Shown in pieces: positions 45,206 to 55,708 of a DNA stretch of 64,000 nt (position 1 is the first letter of the stretch; each line of letters begins with the position of its first letter). Source of the DNA: Mytilinidion resinicola (lineage: Eukaryota; Ascomycota; Dothideomycetes; Mytilinidiales; Mytilinidiaceae); NCBI RefSeq assembly GCF_010093595.1, contig NW_022985441.1, positions 93,699 through 157,698 of the forward strand. Direction: 5' to 3'. The notes under the pieces were generated by a model. It saw only the letters and a program-made list of their open reading frames with translations, was not told the DNA's origin and searched no databases. The translations under genes and the position numbers were made by a program.

Positions 45206-46098
45206 GGCTGCTTATCTAAGTATAAGTCGGTCTGTGCATAAGTTATCCAAGGCTGACCCAGCAACCGCCATAAACATCCACGTGACATCCCACCAGCACT
45301 CTACACTCCACACTCTTGAACTACCCTATCGCCGCTCATTCAATCCGACGAATATACAGAACGCTTGTCGCACCTGAACTGCCTTCGGCTAGTGATCATG
45401 GTCTCGCGGGTCTACGGGAATGGATTTGAGGCCGTCCCCAATAAGTGGCTGATGGGATAAACATGTAACTCTGCGTCTTACTCGGCTCGAAAGGTGGATT
45501 TAATTTATAACAGCATCACGCCGCCGCCATCCCTCAACATCTCCCGCCTCAGCGGCGCTGCACTTCTCGTCTTTACTCTGTATGCTTTTTACATCCATCC
45601 TCTCATGCTGGGAAAGCGCGCGCGCTCCTGCGACGGTGCCGCAGGCTACTCGACCCGCAAAACGAATAACCCGCGCCATCGAGACCTCGGCTCCTCGCCC
45701 AGAAGGAAGACTTTACTCCTCTATTGACCACTGCTCTCGAAGTATCGGCTCTATTAACCTTGGTTGCGGCCTTTCTGTATTCCCTCATCTTCGAGAACAC
45801 CGGGCGTGCTCCGTTGACCCTCCTTGCCCGCCACGCCTGCCCAGATCGAGCTCGCTCCTCCGACCGCAGCCCTCCCTCTGCGCCTCAAGAGAACTTGCCC
45901 TCCTTCGAACGCATCACACAGTGCTCCCTAATGTCCGTCCGCCGACGCGAAAAGACATCACCATCACTGAGAAGAAACAGCTGGCCGGGTACAACATAAC
46001 TGTGGACAAACAGATTGCGCTTGCGGATGCGCTTGCGGATGCGCTTGCGGAACTTATAAGGACACTCAAGCGAAGCCGTGAGCAGGAGCCTTCACCCC
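45206..46098. other. No recognisable gene; short ALAD-type repeat
   Basis: A 12-bp unit GCTTGCGGATGC is repeated three times at about 46,019-46,050. Open frames are present but no domain is visible. Confidence 0.4.
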
Positions 46099-46411
46099 AT
46101 GCACAAGCAATCACAGACACGGAGAGCTGCGTCGGTGGAAAATGAGACTACGGCCCGGAAGATGGAGGAGCACATCCTTTTCCGGGGCGAGGGCTACCGT
46201 AGTGGATTTTAGAAAAAGAAGCGCAAGGAAGACTACCGGACGGTCGTCAAGCGGCTTAGGTGGGCGACCCACGCGAAGCTAGAGCCATAGGTCCTACTCC
46301 GTGAAGCCCTGCAGTGCAAGACCGCACAACTTCGCGGCAAGCAGGAGGAAGACATAGCGGCGACACTCTCCGGCGAGCCCTGTCGTTACCTTGATGCCTA
46401 CTAGTGGGGGT
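46099..46411 (+). pseudogene. Decayed coding remnant with three in-frame TAG codons
   Basis: One frame from ATG 46,099 (MHKQSQTRRAASVENETTAR, KMEEHILFRGEGYRSGF) is charged and helical and is broken only by three TAG stops (at about 46,209, 46,290 and 46,402). Each is one C-to-T change from CAG. The protein is not recognised; a transposon-derived helical protein is one possibility. Confidence 0.45.
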
Positions 46412-46469
46412 AAGAGCATGATATTCTACGACAACTGGACGGCGGTCATTGAGATCACTTGCTAATTCC

Positions 46470-47600
46470 TGAACCCATCCAGCGCTGATGGTCTCTCGTT
46501 TAGCAAGTGGGAAGTAAATTCACACAAGTCCGTCCAGAACCCGGCACTCAATATCATGGTAGAATTCCATACACTTCCTAGATTTATGGGCGTGAATGCT
46601 CACAGAACCCATACTCGCACAGGAAATGGTAATACCGGTGGTGCTTTCGTCAAAAGTAACATGTCTCATGAATTGGGGGTGGGGGCCGCTCTTTGCAAGT
46701 GTGTACCAGGTCTGTGGGAGAGATGGAGGGAAGGGGTGGTCCCAATAAGTATCCCACTCAGTATTGCCATCGTCGCGGGCTAAGCTGATGTTCGTGACAA
46801 TGTGCTAGCACAGTTAGCCATTGAAGTAGATGAGAGTAATAGGTACCTGTGAATTCACATGGAGCTTAAAGGGCTGTGCGGCGCGTCGTATGGTTTTATA
46901 CCAACGTCCTAAGATCTGGCGTGGTGGACAATACTCAGGGTCAAACTCGATTTCGATGATCCCAACTTCGTCTCGAGTGATTTACGATACAGCGAGGAGC
47001 GCGGTTTTCCAAATTCGATTGACTTATTCTTGCGATGTACGATGTCCCAGCTGCAGATTCGTAGGTGGCGGTTCTTTAGGTCTATGCAATTCCCTCCAAG
47101 TAGAGTACGTCGGCGGCAACGAGAAGATTCGCTCCTTGGTGCTCAATGATGTGCGCTTCGAACAGTAGAACGCCTACGGGGCTTTCGTTGAGACGTTCCG
47201 GAACGTAGAGCGTGACAACACAAAACTTAGTTAAAAGTACTAGGCGATTTCTGCCGGCTGCTTCACCTTCTAGACCTGGAAGAGGTGCCATGGTTGTTTT
47301 ATTCAATCGGTATCATGGTCTTGCCAGTGTCGGGGTTGATGCTTTATAGCTCGCCCGTCAGCGTCGCCTTCATCGTCACAAAGTGATAGCCGTGAAATAC
47401 AAGCCTTGAGTCTAGCTTCGCTTTATAGTGGATGTAACGAGCGACAAGCCATCTGTCGTGCCCGATTTCCAGATGGCCTGATGGTTTAGAAGTGGTGTTT
47501 CGAACTATTGCTTTTTGTGAGCCAGCCGGCTCTTCAATGTTGGTGTCTGTTGCTGAGCCTTGCCGAGTGGTATATGATGACGACGCTTATGAACCGGATT
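46470..47600 (-). pseudogene. Eroded multi-exon gene, family unknown
   Basis: On the minus strand coding-like blocks follow each other but in shifting frames. The first is IGHDRWLVARYIHYKAKLDS (about 47,470), with a TAA where CAA would continue near 47,345. Then come MAPLPGLEGEAAGRNRLVLL to VLYLEGI (47,292-47,085), DLKNRHLRICSWDIVHRKNK after a frame change, and IEIEFDPEYCPPRQILGRWY after another. A good 42-bp intron (GTACCT..GCTAAC..GCTAG, about 46,803-46,845) leads to NTEWDTYWDHPFPPSLPQTW. At least two frameshifts and one stop indicate a dead gene. Confidence 0.5.
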
Positions 47601-47947
47601 TTTTTCTTAAGTAACGAGCAAGGTGGTTTTTTGGTCCTTGCCACAATACGTACAAACAGTATTGCGAAGACGAAATAAAGTCAATCGGAAGATAATTCTT
47701 CCGCAGAGCCTCCTCGAACACAACTCAATGCCCCGCCACTTTCTCCTTGCATCAAACTTTGACATTATCCGGCGGATGCCACTTCATCATTCATCATCAA
47801 ACTTGTTTGGATTCACCAAGTTGCGCTGCAACTAGCCTTTAAAAAACTCGCGAAATATTACGTCGCCGCGAAACCCCCGCTATTCCAAGGAAACCTCCAA
47901 GGGAACCTTCACTTTTGCAAGGGAACTACATCGACACGATTCTCACT

Positions 47948-48543
47948 ATGCCCCTATATAAGATTTTGTCCGAGACACCGGAACTAGAGAAGCTAGTGTA
48001 TGAGGCTGCTTCGCAATTACAAGGCAGAACCGAGATACCGATCAAGGAAGAGGGAACATTATTTGAATATCAGTGGACAGATGAATGCTCGAATCTAGTC
48101 AGAGAGTTTTCTAAGACTAAAGTATGTACAGAGAAAGCCAACTGCTATCAAGACCACACTACTAATTAGTATCGAAGGTAGGGGACGTTAGGTCTGCGCT
48201 GGAAAGAGGCGCAGACGCGAAGATTTCGAAACAAAGACCTGCTGATCCAACCGTTCTTCTCCTTGAAATTGGCTGGCTAGCGACAACGAAGAGCGAAATC
48301 GCCGTCCTTATATCTCTCCCAACACCTAAGGATGCGATCAAGAAAGCGAAGCTCCAGGCCCGGAGTGATGTAGCTGGAGACAACAACCGCAGCGAAACAG
48401 AATTGCCGCCTGGCTCGATAGTATTGGTTTTTGAATGCGTCTGTTTCCGAATGGTGCCAGCTGAGATCCCATTTGTTGTCATAAAATTTCTCACTTCACC
48501 GTTGGAAAGGATAGAATCGGGGGAGCATGGAGGTGGAATATAG
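47948..48543 (+). CDS. Orphan protein, two exons
   Basis: Exon 1 47,948-48,121 (MPLYKILSETPELEKLVYEA), a 56-bp intron (GTATGT..CGAAG), exon 2 48,178-48,543; the product is 179 aa. Exon 2 reads VGDVRSALERGADAKISKQR and later IVLVFECVCFRMVPAEIPFV. No family recognised. It converges with the four-exon gene whose stop lies at 48,581, only 38 bp away. Confidence 0.65.
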
Positions 48544-48580
48544 ATCAAAATGTCTTAGTGCGTCCGCGAAACGTGGGGAA

Positions 48581-49999
48581 CTATTTTGAGAACAACCCGA
48601 GGCCTAGATCCTCTAAGTTTTGCCCAGTGCAATTCAAATACTCGTTTAGATATATAGGTGCAACTGGTGAGTAATTGTTCTCGTCGGGTTGCAGGCTGGT
48701 CCGGTGCGAACGTTCATCAGGTTCTCCTTCTAGCATTTCGTCAGCCATAAACAACATATCTAAGCTGGACAGGACTCACCGTCTGCCTCGGACACTCTCT
48801 GTCTTTTGCGTGGCCATAGAGACCTGATTCTACGTATAGACTGAGTGCTGTTCCACAGAGCATTATACTGTTTGTCAAATGTCTCCTGGCTGAGGTCTGT
48901 TTTCAAAGCTTTGTTGATTTGGTCAAGACTATCCCTCAAATTAGGAACGCCCCGCTGAAGAGGGTTCAAACGTACCTGCGTCTTTCGCCAAGTATGATCT
49001 TGCTCAGGAATGCCACGTCGAAAGAGATCTCAGCTTGCGGCTCTATCTCAGGCGGCTTGCATACGACAACTTTGTTCGCAAATTCTGCTGATCCTGAGCA
49101 ATATGTAATGCTCTTGTAGTTGTGAATTGATGGACCACCTGTTCGTTTATTTTAGCCGTTATTCGCAATGACGTCATTAAGGAAGCTATACAGATGACGA
49201 ATATCTCCCAGGCTCGGTGCATCAGCCCTTTCTGATACAACTCCTTCGTTTGTTGAACCGGCCATAATGCAGCAGTTCGAAGCCGCGATAAATATTTCGA
49301 ATCTGCTTCACATTTCCGTTGGAGCACCTTTAAGACTTTCTTCATATGACTATCCGCAGCCTCTAGCGTAGCTCCAGTCGCGAGGTCAATACTAACAAGG
49401 TTTACGAATAGCACTGTACTGTAATTGGATATCTGTATTGCGTGGTTTCTCCTTCCATTCAGTGCGATTGAGAATTGGCCGTAGTCTTGGAGAACGTCGC
49501 TAATGCTTGCTCCATCTTCTGGTTTATCACCAGTACGCAAAGGGCATGATTGTGAAGAAAGACGCGTGAGAAGGCAGAACGCGTCAACAAGGTCTTCTGG
49601 CTCGCTAAGACAAACAAGTTGTCTTCTGGCCGACCATTCATTTTCGTCCTTCGGTATCAGACTCAACAACTTAGATAACTCAGATGGCTCGCTGGTTGGC
49701 TCGCTGGCTGGCTCGCTGGTTGGCTCGCTGGTTGGCTTCCTGGGTGGCTTCCTGGGTGGTTTGCTAGACTGTTCGCCTGGAGTTTCAATCCGGAATTTCC
49801 ATTTTTCAGACGATGGCTGCGTGGGTGATGGCTGGCATTGGACGGGCGCGGAGCGTTGGTCCAGTTGCTGGTGCAAATTTTGTACTTGGATTTGTAACTG
49901 AAGGACTTGTGTTCGTAATTGGTAAACGAGTTGTTCCAAATAGTGTGAGTATTCTACAACAGTTCCACTGTAGCCATTAATACGTTGTGGTTTGGCCAT
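48581..49999 (-). CDS. Orphan protein with coiled coil and Ser-Glu-Pro repeats, four exons
   Basis: Exons 49,192-49,999, 48,976-49,138, 48,780-48,889 and 48,581-48,729 are separated by introns of 53, 86 and 50 bp with GT..AG ends; phases match and give 409 aa. It starts MAKPQRINGYSGTVVEYSHY, followed by a coiled coil (residues about 20-48, LVYQLRTQVLQLQIQVQ). A low-complexity stretch (about 80-106) of KPPRKPPRKP then SEPTSEPASEPT comes from a 12-bp coding repeat. A helical domain follows (AADSHMKKVLKVLQRK, SKYLSRLRTAALWPVQQTKE) and a basic patch (RRIRSLWPRKRQR) that could target the nucleus. I recognise no family. It is divergent from the gene at 50,299. Confidence 0.75.
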
Positions 50000-50060
50000 C
50001 TCTGAAGGCGATGAAAAAAGGTGAAGTTGGAAAAATTCCCATGCTGCGTTTGCCCACATT

Positions 50061-50086
50061 TGGGGGCACCCTCGAGGGTGCCCCCA
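50061..50086. promoter_or_regulatory. Perfect 26-bp palindrome between divergent genes
   Basis: Arms TGGGGGCACCCTC and its complement meet without a spacer around CTCGAG (XhoI-type centre). It lies 62 bp before the minus-strand start at 49,999 and 213 bp before the plus-strand start at 50,299. A related half-palindrome (CCGGGACGGTGCCCCGG) follows at about 50,116-50,132. It could be an operator for a dimeric transcription factor. Confidence 0.6.
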
Positions 50087-50298
50087 GATGCGGCATAGTG
50101 CTAGTACCCCAAAACCGGGACGGTGCCCCGGTTCACCGATCTACAGAACCACGGCGGGCAGATTCACATGCGACATGGGATAGCATATATGTTCAGCCTT
50201 CGCTCCCGTCTTTACGCCCTGCTTTGTTGCTGCTCTTTTCGCTTGCCTTGTTTGCCTTCCCTTCGTCCCGTTACCATCCTCCCGGCTCCCATTTCAGG

Positions 50299-50868
50299 AT
50301 GCATCACCTGCCTCCCACACCTCCTCCTTCTCCTGCGCCTACCTGCAAGACCGAACAGGATGCCCAAAGCTCGGACCGCCTGAAAGCTTGCAGCAATTCT
50401 TCCCTCCAGGTATGCCCTTCTATTGGTATGCCTTTCCTCATCTCACCATTTGCGCAGCTGCTGGTTTCTGAAATCTTTCAAGTCGGAAACGTCATATTGG
50501 TTAATGTCCTGGTGCATGTGCACCTCATGAAAACGCCCCTCAACTCCACATCGACGTACTATTTCGAAGAACTCGAGCGGCACGAGTTTCAACTTCACCG
50601 TGCCAAGAGGACGTTCCCGCTTCTGCTCACGGGGCTTTACGATTGTGTTGAAGCTTTCTCCTATCAGTTGCAGCGAGGCGTCCAATTAAAGGACTCTGAG
50701 GATCGTAAAATCTTGTTCCGCGCGGAAGAACCCGATTGCGCTTTTGGTGCCATGGAATCAGGCAATGTGGCTTTTGGGATTCCTTGCCCCTGCAAGCGCC
50801 AGGGGACTAGAGCTTGTTCGACGTTTGACAGCTATCGCAGAAGTCCCCAGCAGCCCCGCGTTTCTTGA
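50299..50868 (+). CDS. Orphan protein, two exons
   Basis: Exon 1 50,299-50,409 (MHHLPPTPPPSPAPTCKTEQ), a 48-bp intron (GTATGC..GCGCAG), exon 2 50,458-50,868; the product is 173 aa. The body is helical (LLVSEIFQVGNVILVNVLVH, ELERHEFQLHRAKRTFPLLL). The tail FGIPCPCKRQGTRACS is Cys/basic. No family recognised. TTTCAGG just before the ATG could be the end of a leader intron. It shares its promoter region with the gene at 49,999. Confidence 0.55.
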   Translation: MHHLPPTPPPSPAPTCKTEQDAQSSDRLKACSNSSLQVCPSIGMPFLISPFAQLLVSEIFQVGNVILVNVLVHVHLMKTPLNSTSTYYFEELERHEFQLHRAKRTFPLLLTGLYDCVEAFSYQLQRGVQLKDSEDRKILFRAEEPDCAFGAMESGNVAFGIPCPCKRQGTRACSTFDSYRRSPQQPRVS

Positions 50869-50879
50869 GGTTTCAGGCC

Positions 50880-51365
50880 GTTTATCAACATAGATTCCTT
50901 CTACATGTACTCAAAGATCCAGATAGTGTTGTGTGTTCTAGTACTATACATACTCTTCGTCCTCTGCCAAGCATTTACAGCAGCCCTCCGATCATGATTA
51001 TGCTCTAAGAGGTGAATGCTGTCTTGGAATAGGTGAAATATGCTAAGATGGACGACACAAAGCGGCATCGCTTCACCAAGAACTGCATCAGCTGGCTACA
51101 AACCAGGCGGACCGGTAATGTCCCCCGATGGTTCGATGGAGCAAGCCGTCCTCCCTTTCGAACATCGGACGTGCGGCTAATACTTTCCCATAATTCACGA
51201 TGCGTTTCGTTCCCAAGCGAGGAGCAGCTGCTTTAAGAGCAGCCCCCAGCTTTGTTCCCTCCCCAACTCCCCGCTCCTGCAGATACAGAATACTGAAGGC
51301 AATCACCTGCACGACAAAAATCCATACTACCGTTGAGGACACTACCTCAGGGTACTAGTTTCACT
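50880..51365. other. Intergenic, no clear gene
   Basis: Short frames occur on both strands (for example 51,033-51,236, MKYAKMDDTKRHRFTKN) but nothing supports them. It should contain the promoter of the gene at 51,366. Confidence 0.4.
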
Positions 51366-51968
51366 ATGACTGAACCTGAAGTTAAGAAGGTACGTATTAT
51401 TGCTAGTTGATGATACCTTTGCTAACAAAAAATAAAAAGACTACTCGGCAAGGGCGCACCTCTATATCAGGAACCCCCTTCGTTCAGTTCGCAGCTCTGA
51501 CAACCTTGAAAGCCCTGGTAGCATCGCGAGTTACCTGTGCTATACCAGAGGAAGACCTGAATCAATGGTTAGATGAGTGGGATGGGGATACAAAGCACAG
51601 GCTGGCTTTGGTTACATGGCACTTTGACTCTCGAATGCACCCCCCATGCACAGAGGAACTGATCCAGTTGGTTTCCGCGGCACATGACGATCCTCAAAGC
51701 GTGAAAAAGATCACCACGACAATATATAAGCGGTCTAGGTACTTTCCGCACGAGGACAACACGCACGAGGAAACGCATGAAGTCTTCGTCTCTACCCTAC
51801 AAAATATTTTGGTAAGTTATATGACATTGAAATTTCGTGCAGTCTAACAAGAGCCAGGAAATGTGCAGAAAACGCATCATTGATCACCCTCTTGTGGCCC
51901 GGATGAAGACTGATCAGGAGCGAGAAGGAGTTGAGCTTGGAAACTTGATTAGAGGATTGATGCAGTGA
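51366..51968 (+). CDS. Orphan protein, three exons
   Basis: Exons 51,366-51,389 (MTEPEVKK), 51,440-51,811 and 51,858-51,968 are joined by introns of 50 bp (GTACGT..GCTAAC..AAAAG) and 46 bp (GTAAGT..TCTAAC..GCCAG), giving 168 aa. Exon 2 encodes a helical domain (FVQFAALTTLKALVASRVTC, LNQWLDEWDGDTKHRLALVT). Exon 3 ends MKTDQEREGVELGNLIRGLM. No family recognised. Canonical branch sites argue that it is a maintained gene. Confidence 0.7.
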
Positions 51969-52059
51969 AATATAGACATACAATGGCAGGCATGTCACTG
52001 GGATGGTCCGCGGTGGGTACGTATTACGTCAGGTCGTCAGGTCGTCAGGTGGCTATCTA

Positions 52060-53430
52060 AGCGGGGTTCGCCTCACTTCTTCTTCTACTCTTTGCTTTGT
52101 CTGCGCCACACATCATATGGTGACTGAAAATCTTCATCCACAACGACAGCGCTTTGTCCCACTCTGTGCCTTTTCGTCTTGCAAGGTCTTCTACGATCAC
52201 ACGCCTCGTTACTCAACCCTCCTCAATCCGCCCCCAAAACCGTGCAACCAAGCGATCGCTCAGAAACCCGGGCGACATTTACGCAAGGTTACCGCATGAA
52301 CCCGCTCTCCTGCCTCTCAGCTCTCAGTCTAGCTAACCACTTTCCACATGTGAAGCGCTGCCAGCGTCCTCGATCGAGCCTGCCCAAGTAGAAGTCGGTG
52401 ACGAAGGCCGCTCGTACTCCTAAGTACTTTCACACGACCTTGTTGAGACCGATCAGCCGTCATCGCCCGCAGACCGACTAGCCGAACCCTCTCGGCCTAA
52501 TGTCTCCCAACATCCCTCCAGACACCGAGCAGGTCTCGCCGCCGGCTTCGCCCATATAGGCAAACAGCAAGCACCTGAGGGACTGTACTCGAACAACAAG
52601 TGCCGACGAGATTAGTGAATCATCGGTTAGATAAAGGCTTGCTGGACAACTATAGAAACGGCAGATGGCAAAATGTCGATTTCAAACGTGTGATCACTGA
52701 TGAACACATGCGAATCGCCGTTGCAGTCTTGGCCATGAACAACCGTACACAAGCGACCGGAAGAAATCTTTCGAGCGTAGCAACTCGCGCGACTCACCTC
52801 GCGCGACCATTCACCACGAGATTGCCAAAGCGGGTTTATGTGCTCGTGAACCGCTCCAGACCTAGTGGAAAGCGTGTGAGCAGGCGAAGCCTTCATACCC
52901 TCACCGCTCTGCCAATGAACAGTCTCACCAACGTCCCGCAAAGGAACGCGCGCCTTATCTTCGCGACCCGTCTGACCGAAGCATCGTCTTATCAGCAAGC
53001 TGTCATCGGTATAACCTACCCCGAATACGACTGCGTGAGAGGCGCCGTTCCTGATCCCGATCCCTCCGAAGACGATGATGAGTTTCCGTCTCGCCGCCCT
53101 TCAACCCCTTTTCCGGCCCACAGCCAGCAGCCGAACTGTTGGACCGGTGTGCAGGCGCTTAGCCGTCTACTCCGCTATGGGAAAAAAAGCGTATACCTGA
53201 TATAGAGAATAAGGGAGTCAATGAAGATGGAGAGGAGCCACCGTTTAAAACAGGAGTTTGCTACTGATGTCGCAAATCAGCTCGCCTAAGTCCATATCAA
53301 CACCGACTCCAGCCAAGGCGACCAGAACTATTTCGCTATCCTGAACACCGTGCCCGGTGGCTTCATAGATCACGCGGCTGAATGCCGCGGACTCGCGATC
53401 ATTATGGGTCAACTTCAGCAAAAGAGGGGC
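52060..53430 (+). repeat. Dispersed repeat, copy A (degenerate)
   Basis: Segments shared with 58,220-58,980 in the same orientation include a leader with GCGCTTTGTC..TGTGCCTTTTC..CACGCCTCGT, then CGCAGACCGACTAGCCGA, AAAGGCTTGCTGGACAAC, ACACATGCGAATCGCCG and GAGCAGGCGAAGCCTT. Frames are scrambled, and I cannot tell which protein, if any, it once encoded. It is probably a decayed transposon. Confidence 0.55.
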
Positions 53431-53459
53431 TTCTCAGCGCAGAGGATATATTCGTTTTA

Positions 53460-53720
53460 ACGCCATAATCGATCTTTTCTACTCGCGCAGTCGAATCTTC
53501 GATAGCGCGTGATCGTCCTAGCAGCTTCGTATTCTTGAATCTCTACGTGATTGGCGATAGCGGACAAGTACTCCTTGCCAACGACTATAAGAGTACACAA
53601 CAACCCTAGCATTACCCCTGCTCGTGGATGATGCGCAGCAGCGGTCGCGAATCTGGATCTGGTGCGAGGCAGCGGAGTTTGGCAGAAGCTCACGGGTGGT
53701 GTGGGCATATCGATTATTTA
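53460..53720 (-). pseudogene. 5'-end remnant of a MEI-starting gene, copy 1
   Basis: The minus strand shows a leader (CTGCCTCGCACCAGATCCAG) and a degenerate start (VEIQEYEAA, with GTG in place of ATG). Both are homologous to 54,300-54,440. It resembles the beginning of GNAT acetyltransferases (MEIRE..), but only some 30 codons are readable. Confidence 0.4.
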
Positions 53721-53999
53721 TGAATAGCAGCGCGAATATAGCTCGGGTAGAGGGTAGCGAGAGCAGGGTGACGATAATTGCAGAAAAAGAGTAACTACCG
53801 AACCTCCATGCACACACAATTGCAAGTCCAGCGCTGGGTACCTGATGGCAGGTGCCGAGAGTAAATGAGCAATCAACTCTTCTGCCGCAACGGCTGCGTT
53901 TCACCTATGATGGATACGGGTAGCCAAATTCTCATTCAAATAAGAAGCTGGCCCACGATTCGCATTTGCAATTATTCAACTCTTTACACACCGCCAGAG

Positions 54000-54213
54000 A
54001 TGTGTGATTACACCCAGGTTCACTACAAATGCTCTCATATCCGATATACAGTGAGAGCATGGTGCATAAAATACCAGGAGACACATAAGAGATGCCCAGC
54101 AAATGTAGTTGCCATGTAAGAGCAAATACCCAGCGCATTTTCGTATAGCTAACACTTTCTCTAGAGAATACCGGCTCGACCAGAACTGCGGTCCGTTTCA
54201 ATCGTCCAAATAG
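54000..54213 (+). CDS. Small Cys-containing conserved fungal protein, two exons
   Basis: Exon 1 54,000-54,115 (MCDYTQVHYKCSHIRYTVRA), a 49-bp intron (GTAAGA..GCTAAC..CTCTAG), exon 2 54,165-54,213; the product is 54 aa. The pattern Cys2, Tyr-x-Cys-x-His, WCIKYQETHKRCP, NVVAIEYRLD is typical of a widespread fungal small protein of unknown function whose Cys/His residues could bind zinc. Splicing restores the family motif NVVAIEYRL exactly, which supports the intron. Relatives usually continue with more cysteines, so this copy may be shortened (QNCGPFQSSK then TAG). Confidence 0.65.
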
Positions 54214-54299
54214 TAACTCAAGTAAACTAACATAAGAATTCCTTGAAGGCGACTGCAAAGACGCAGCCTCAAAGTCAAAGGCATCAACAGGCAGACCTA

Positions 54300-54440
54300 C
54301 AATAATCACTTCTCGTTCAAGAATCTCCATGTGACTGGCAGTAGCAGATCTAGATCTGGTGCGAGGCAGCGGGGCGGTTGATAGAAGCTCACGAAGTTCA
54401 TGACTCTCACGGGTGGTGTTGGCATATAGATGTTTTATGG
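54300..54440 (-). pseudogene. 5'-end remnant of a MEI-starting gene, copy 2
   Basis: It shares with 53,540-53,720 the leader segments GATCTGGTGCGAGGCAGCGG and TCACGGGTGGTGT (plus strand). Here the ATG is kept (54,330; MEILEREVIIVGLPVDAF), but the frame runs into the antisense of the small gene at 54,000-54,213. A GNAT-type N-terminus is possible, not proven. Confidence 0.35.
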
Positions 54441-54444
54441 ATAA

Positions 54445-55052
54445 TGGCGGATTCTCTTTTTATGGTCTTCTAGCTCCACGACTGCCTTCTCTCCTCTCTT
54501 TCTCTTCAATTATGTTGAGCACACCCGAACCAATGTATTGCCTTAGGACTGCCTTGCACCACTGTTCCTACCCTAGTCTTTTTGGTGAATGGCTCGAGGG
54601 TGCGTAGCGCGAACATAGCTCGGTGGCGAGAAGGAGAGGTGCAAAGGTAATTCTAGGAATTCCACCAAACCCTGATACGCATATTCTACCGGATCCCCAT
54701 GTATGTCCATCGCGATTCCCTTTTCCAACCAGAGAGGCGCCGGCCTAGGACTGATCCGACGTTTACCTGCGGACAATCTACCACTCACAGCATGCCAATT
54801 TCTGCTAAAACAAACCAAGGGAGGTAACGCAAGCCTCATTTCTGCGATGCTTGAAAATAGCGCCAATCGGAGGCTTCCCCAGAATCCACCAGTTGAAGCC
54901 ATCCTACTAATACAGATACCTTGGAGCAAGGTGCGGCACAGCGAGCTAATGCTTTCAGTGATATATGGATCTTGTTACTGCCTTGTGGCTCCCCATCAAC
55001 CACTCCCACCGCTTTCACTCCTTGCCCATAGTTAGCAGTCTGCTGACGAATT
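54445..55052. other. No certain gene
   Basis: On the minus strand an open frame (54,573-54,929) includes IAMDIHGDPVEYAYQGLVEF, which looks protein-like but has no convincing start or partner exon. The right end is the promoter of the Ras-like gene. Confidence 0.35.
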
Positions 55053-55708
55053 ATGACGGAGAAAAGGCACAAGCTGGTGGTGCTCGGGGACGGTGGCGTC
55101 GGAAAGACAGCTTTAACGCTCCGAGTGAGTCCTCTTACCTTTCAGATGTCACTGTCTAACTTTAGCTCCAGCTTCGCTTCAGCCATTTTGTTGAAACCTA
55201 CGACCCTACTATCAAGGACTTATATCTTAAGCACGCACAAATCGACGAACAGGTATGCCTGCTGGACATACTCGATACTGCAGGCCAGGAAGAATACTTT
55301 GCGTTGCAAGACCAGTGGATACGTGGCGGAGAAGGATTTCTGCTGGTTTATAGTATCTCGTCAAGGTCCTCCTTTACCCGCATTCGAGATTTCCACTGCC
55401 AGATTCAAATGGTCAAGGAATCCACGATCTCCGGTTCACCGCTAAGTGCGCCGGTCATGCTGGTGGCCAATAAATGTGACAGGGTGCTTGAGCGAGAAAT
55501 ATCTACGCAGGAAGGCAGCGCACTTGCACACGAATTAGGATGCGGTTTTGTCGAGACGTCTGTGAAGACAGGCGTTAATGTCGACAAGGCCTTCTACGAC
55601 GTCGTCCGGCAGCTGAGGTTGCAAAAACAGCAGCCTGACAATCATGAGAGTTACGAGGGTCAGGATGATGGTGGATCTGAGCGCCACCCTAAATGTGGAA
55701 TACTCTAA
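55053..55708 (+). CDS. Ras-like small GTPase, two exons
   Basis: Exon 1 55,053-55,124, a 41-bp intron (GTGAGT..TCTAAC..TTTAG), exon 2 55,166-55,708; the product is 204 aa. All G boxes are present: GDGGVGKT (12-19), switch I ETYDPTIKD with Thr39, DTAGQEEY (61-68, catalytic Gln kept), NKCD (126-129) and ETSVKTG for ETSAK. The C-terminus is CGIL, a CaaX box predicted to be geranylgeranylated, so it should act at membranes. WIRGGEGFLLVYSISSRSSF is typical of fungal Ras. Deviations from consensus (TLRLQL, KDLYLK, NKCD) suggest a diverged paralogue, not the core ras gene. Confidence 0.9.

Noticed and set aside
49987..50298. Plus-strand frame extending the 50,299 gene upstream to 49,987
   Set aside because: It has no credible ATG at its beginning and runs through the palindrome and the opposite gene's start. 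ATG 50,299 fits better.
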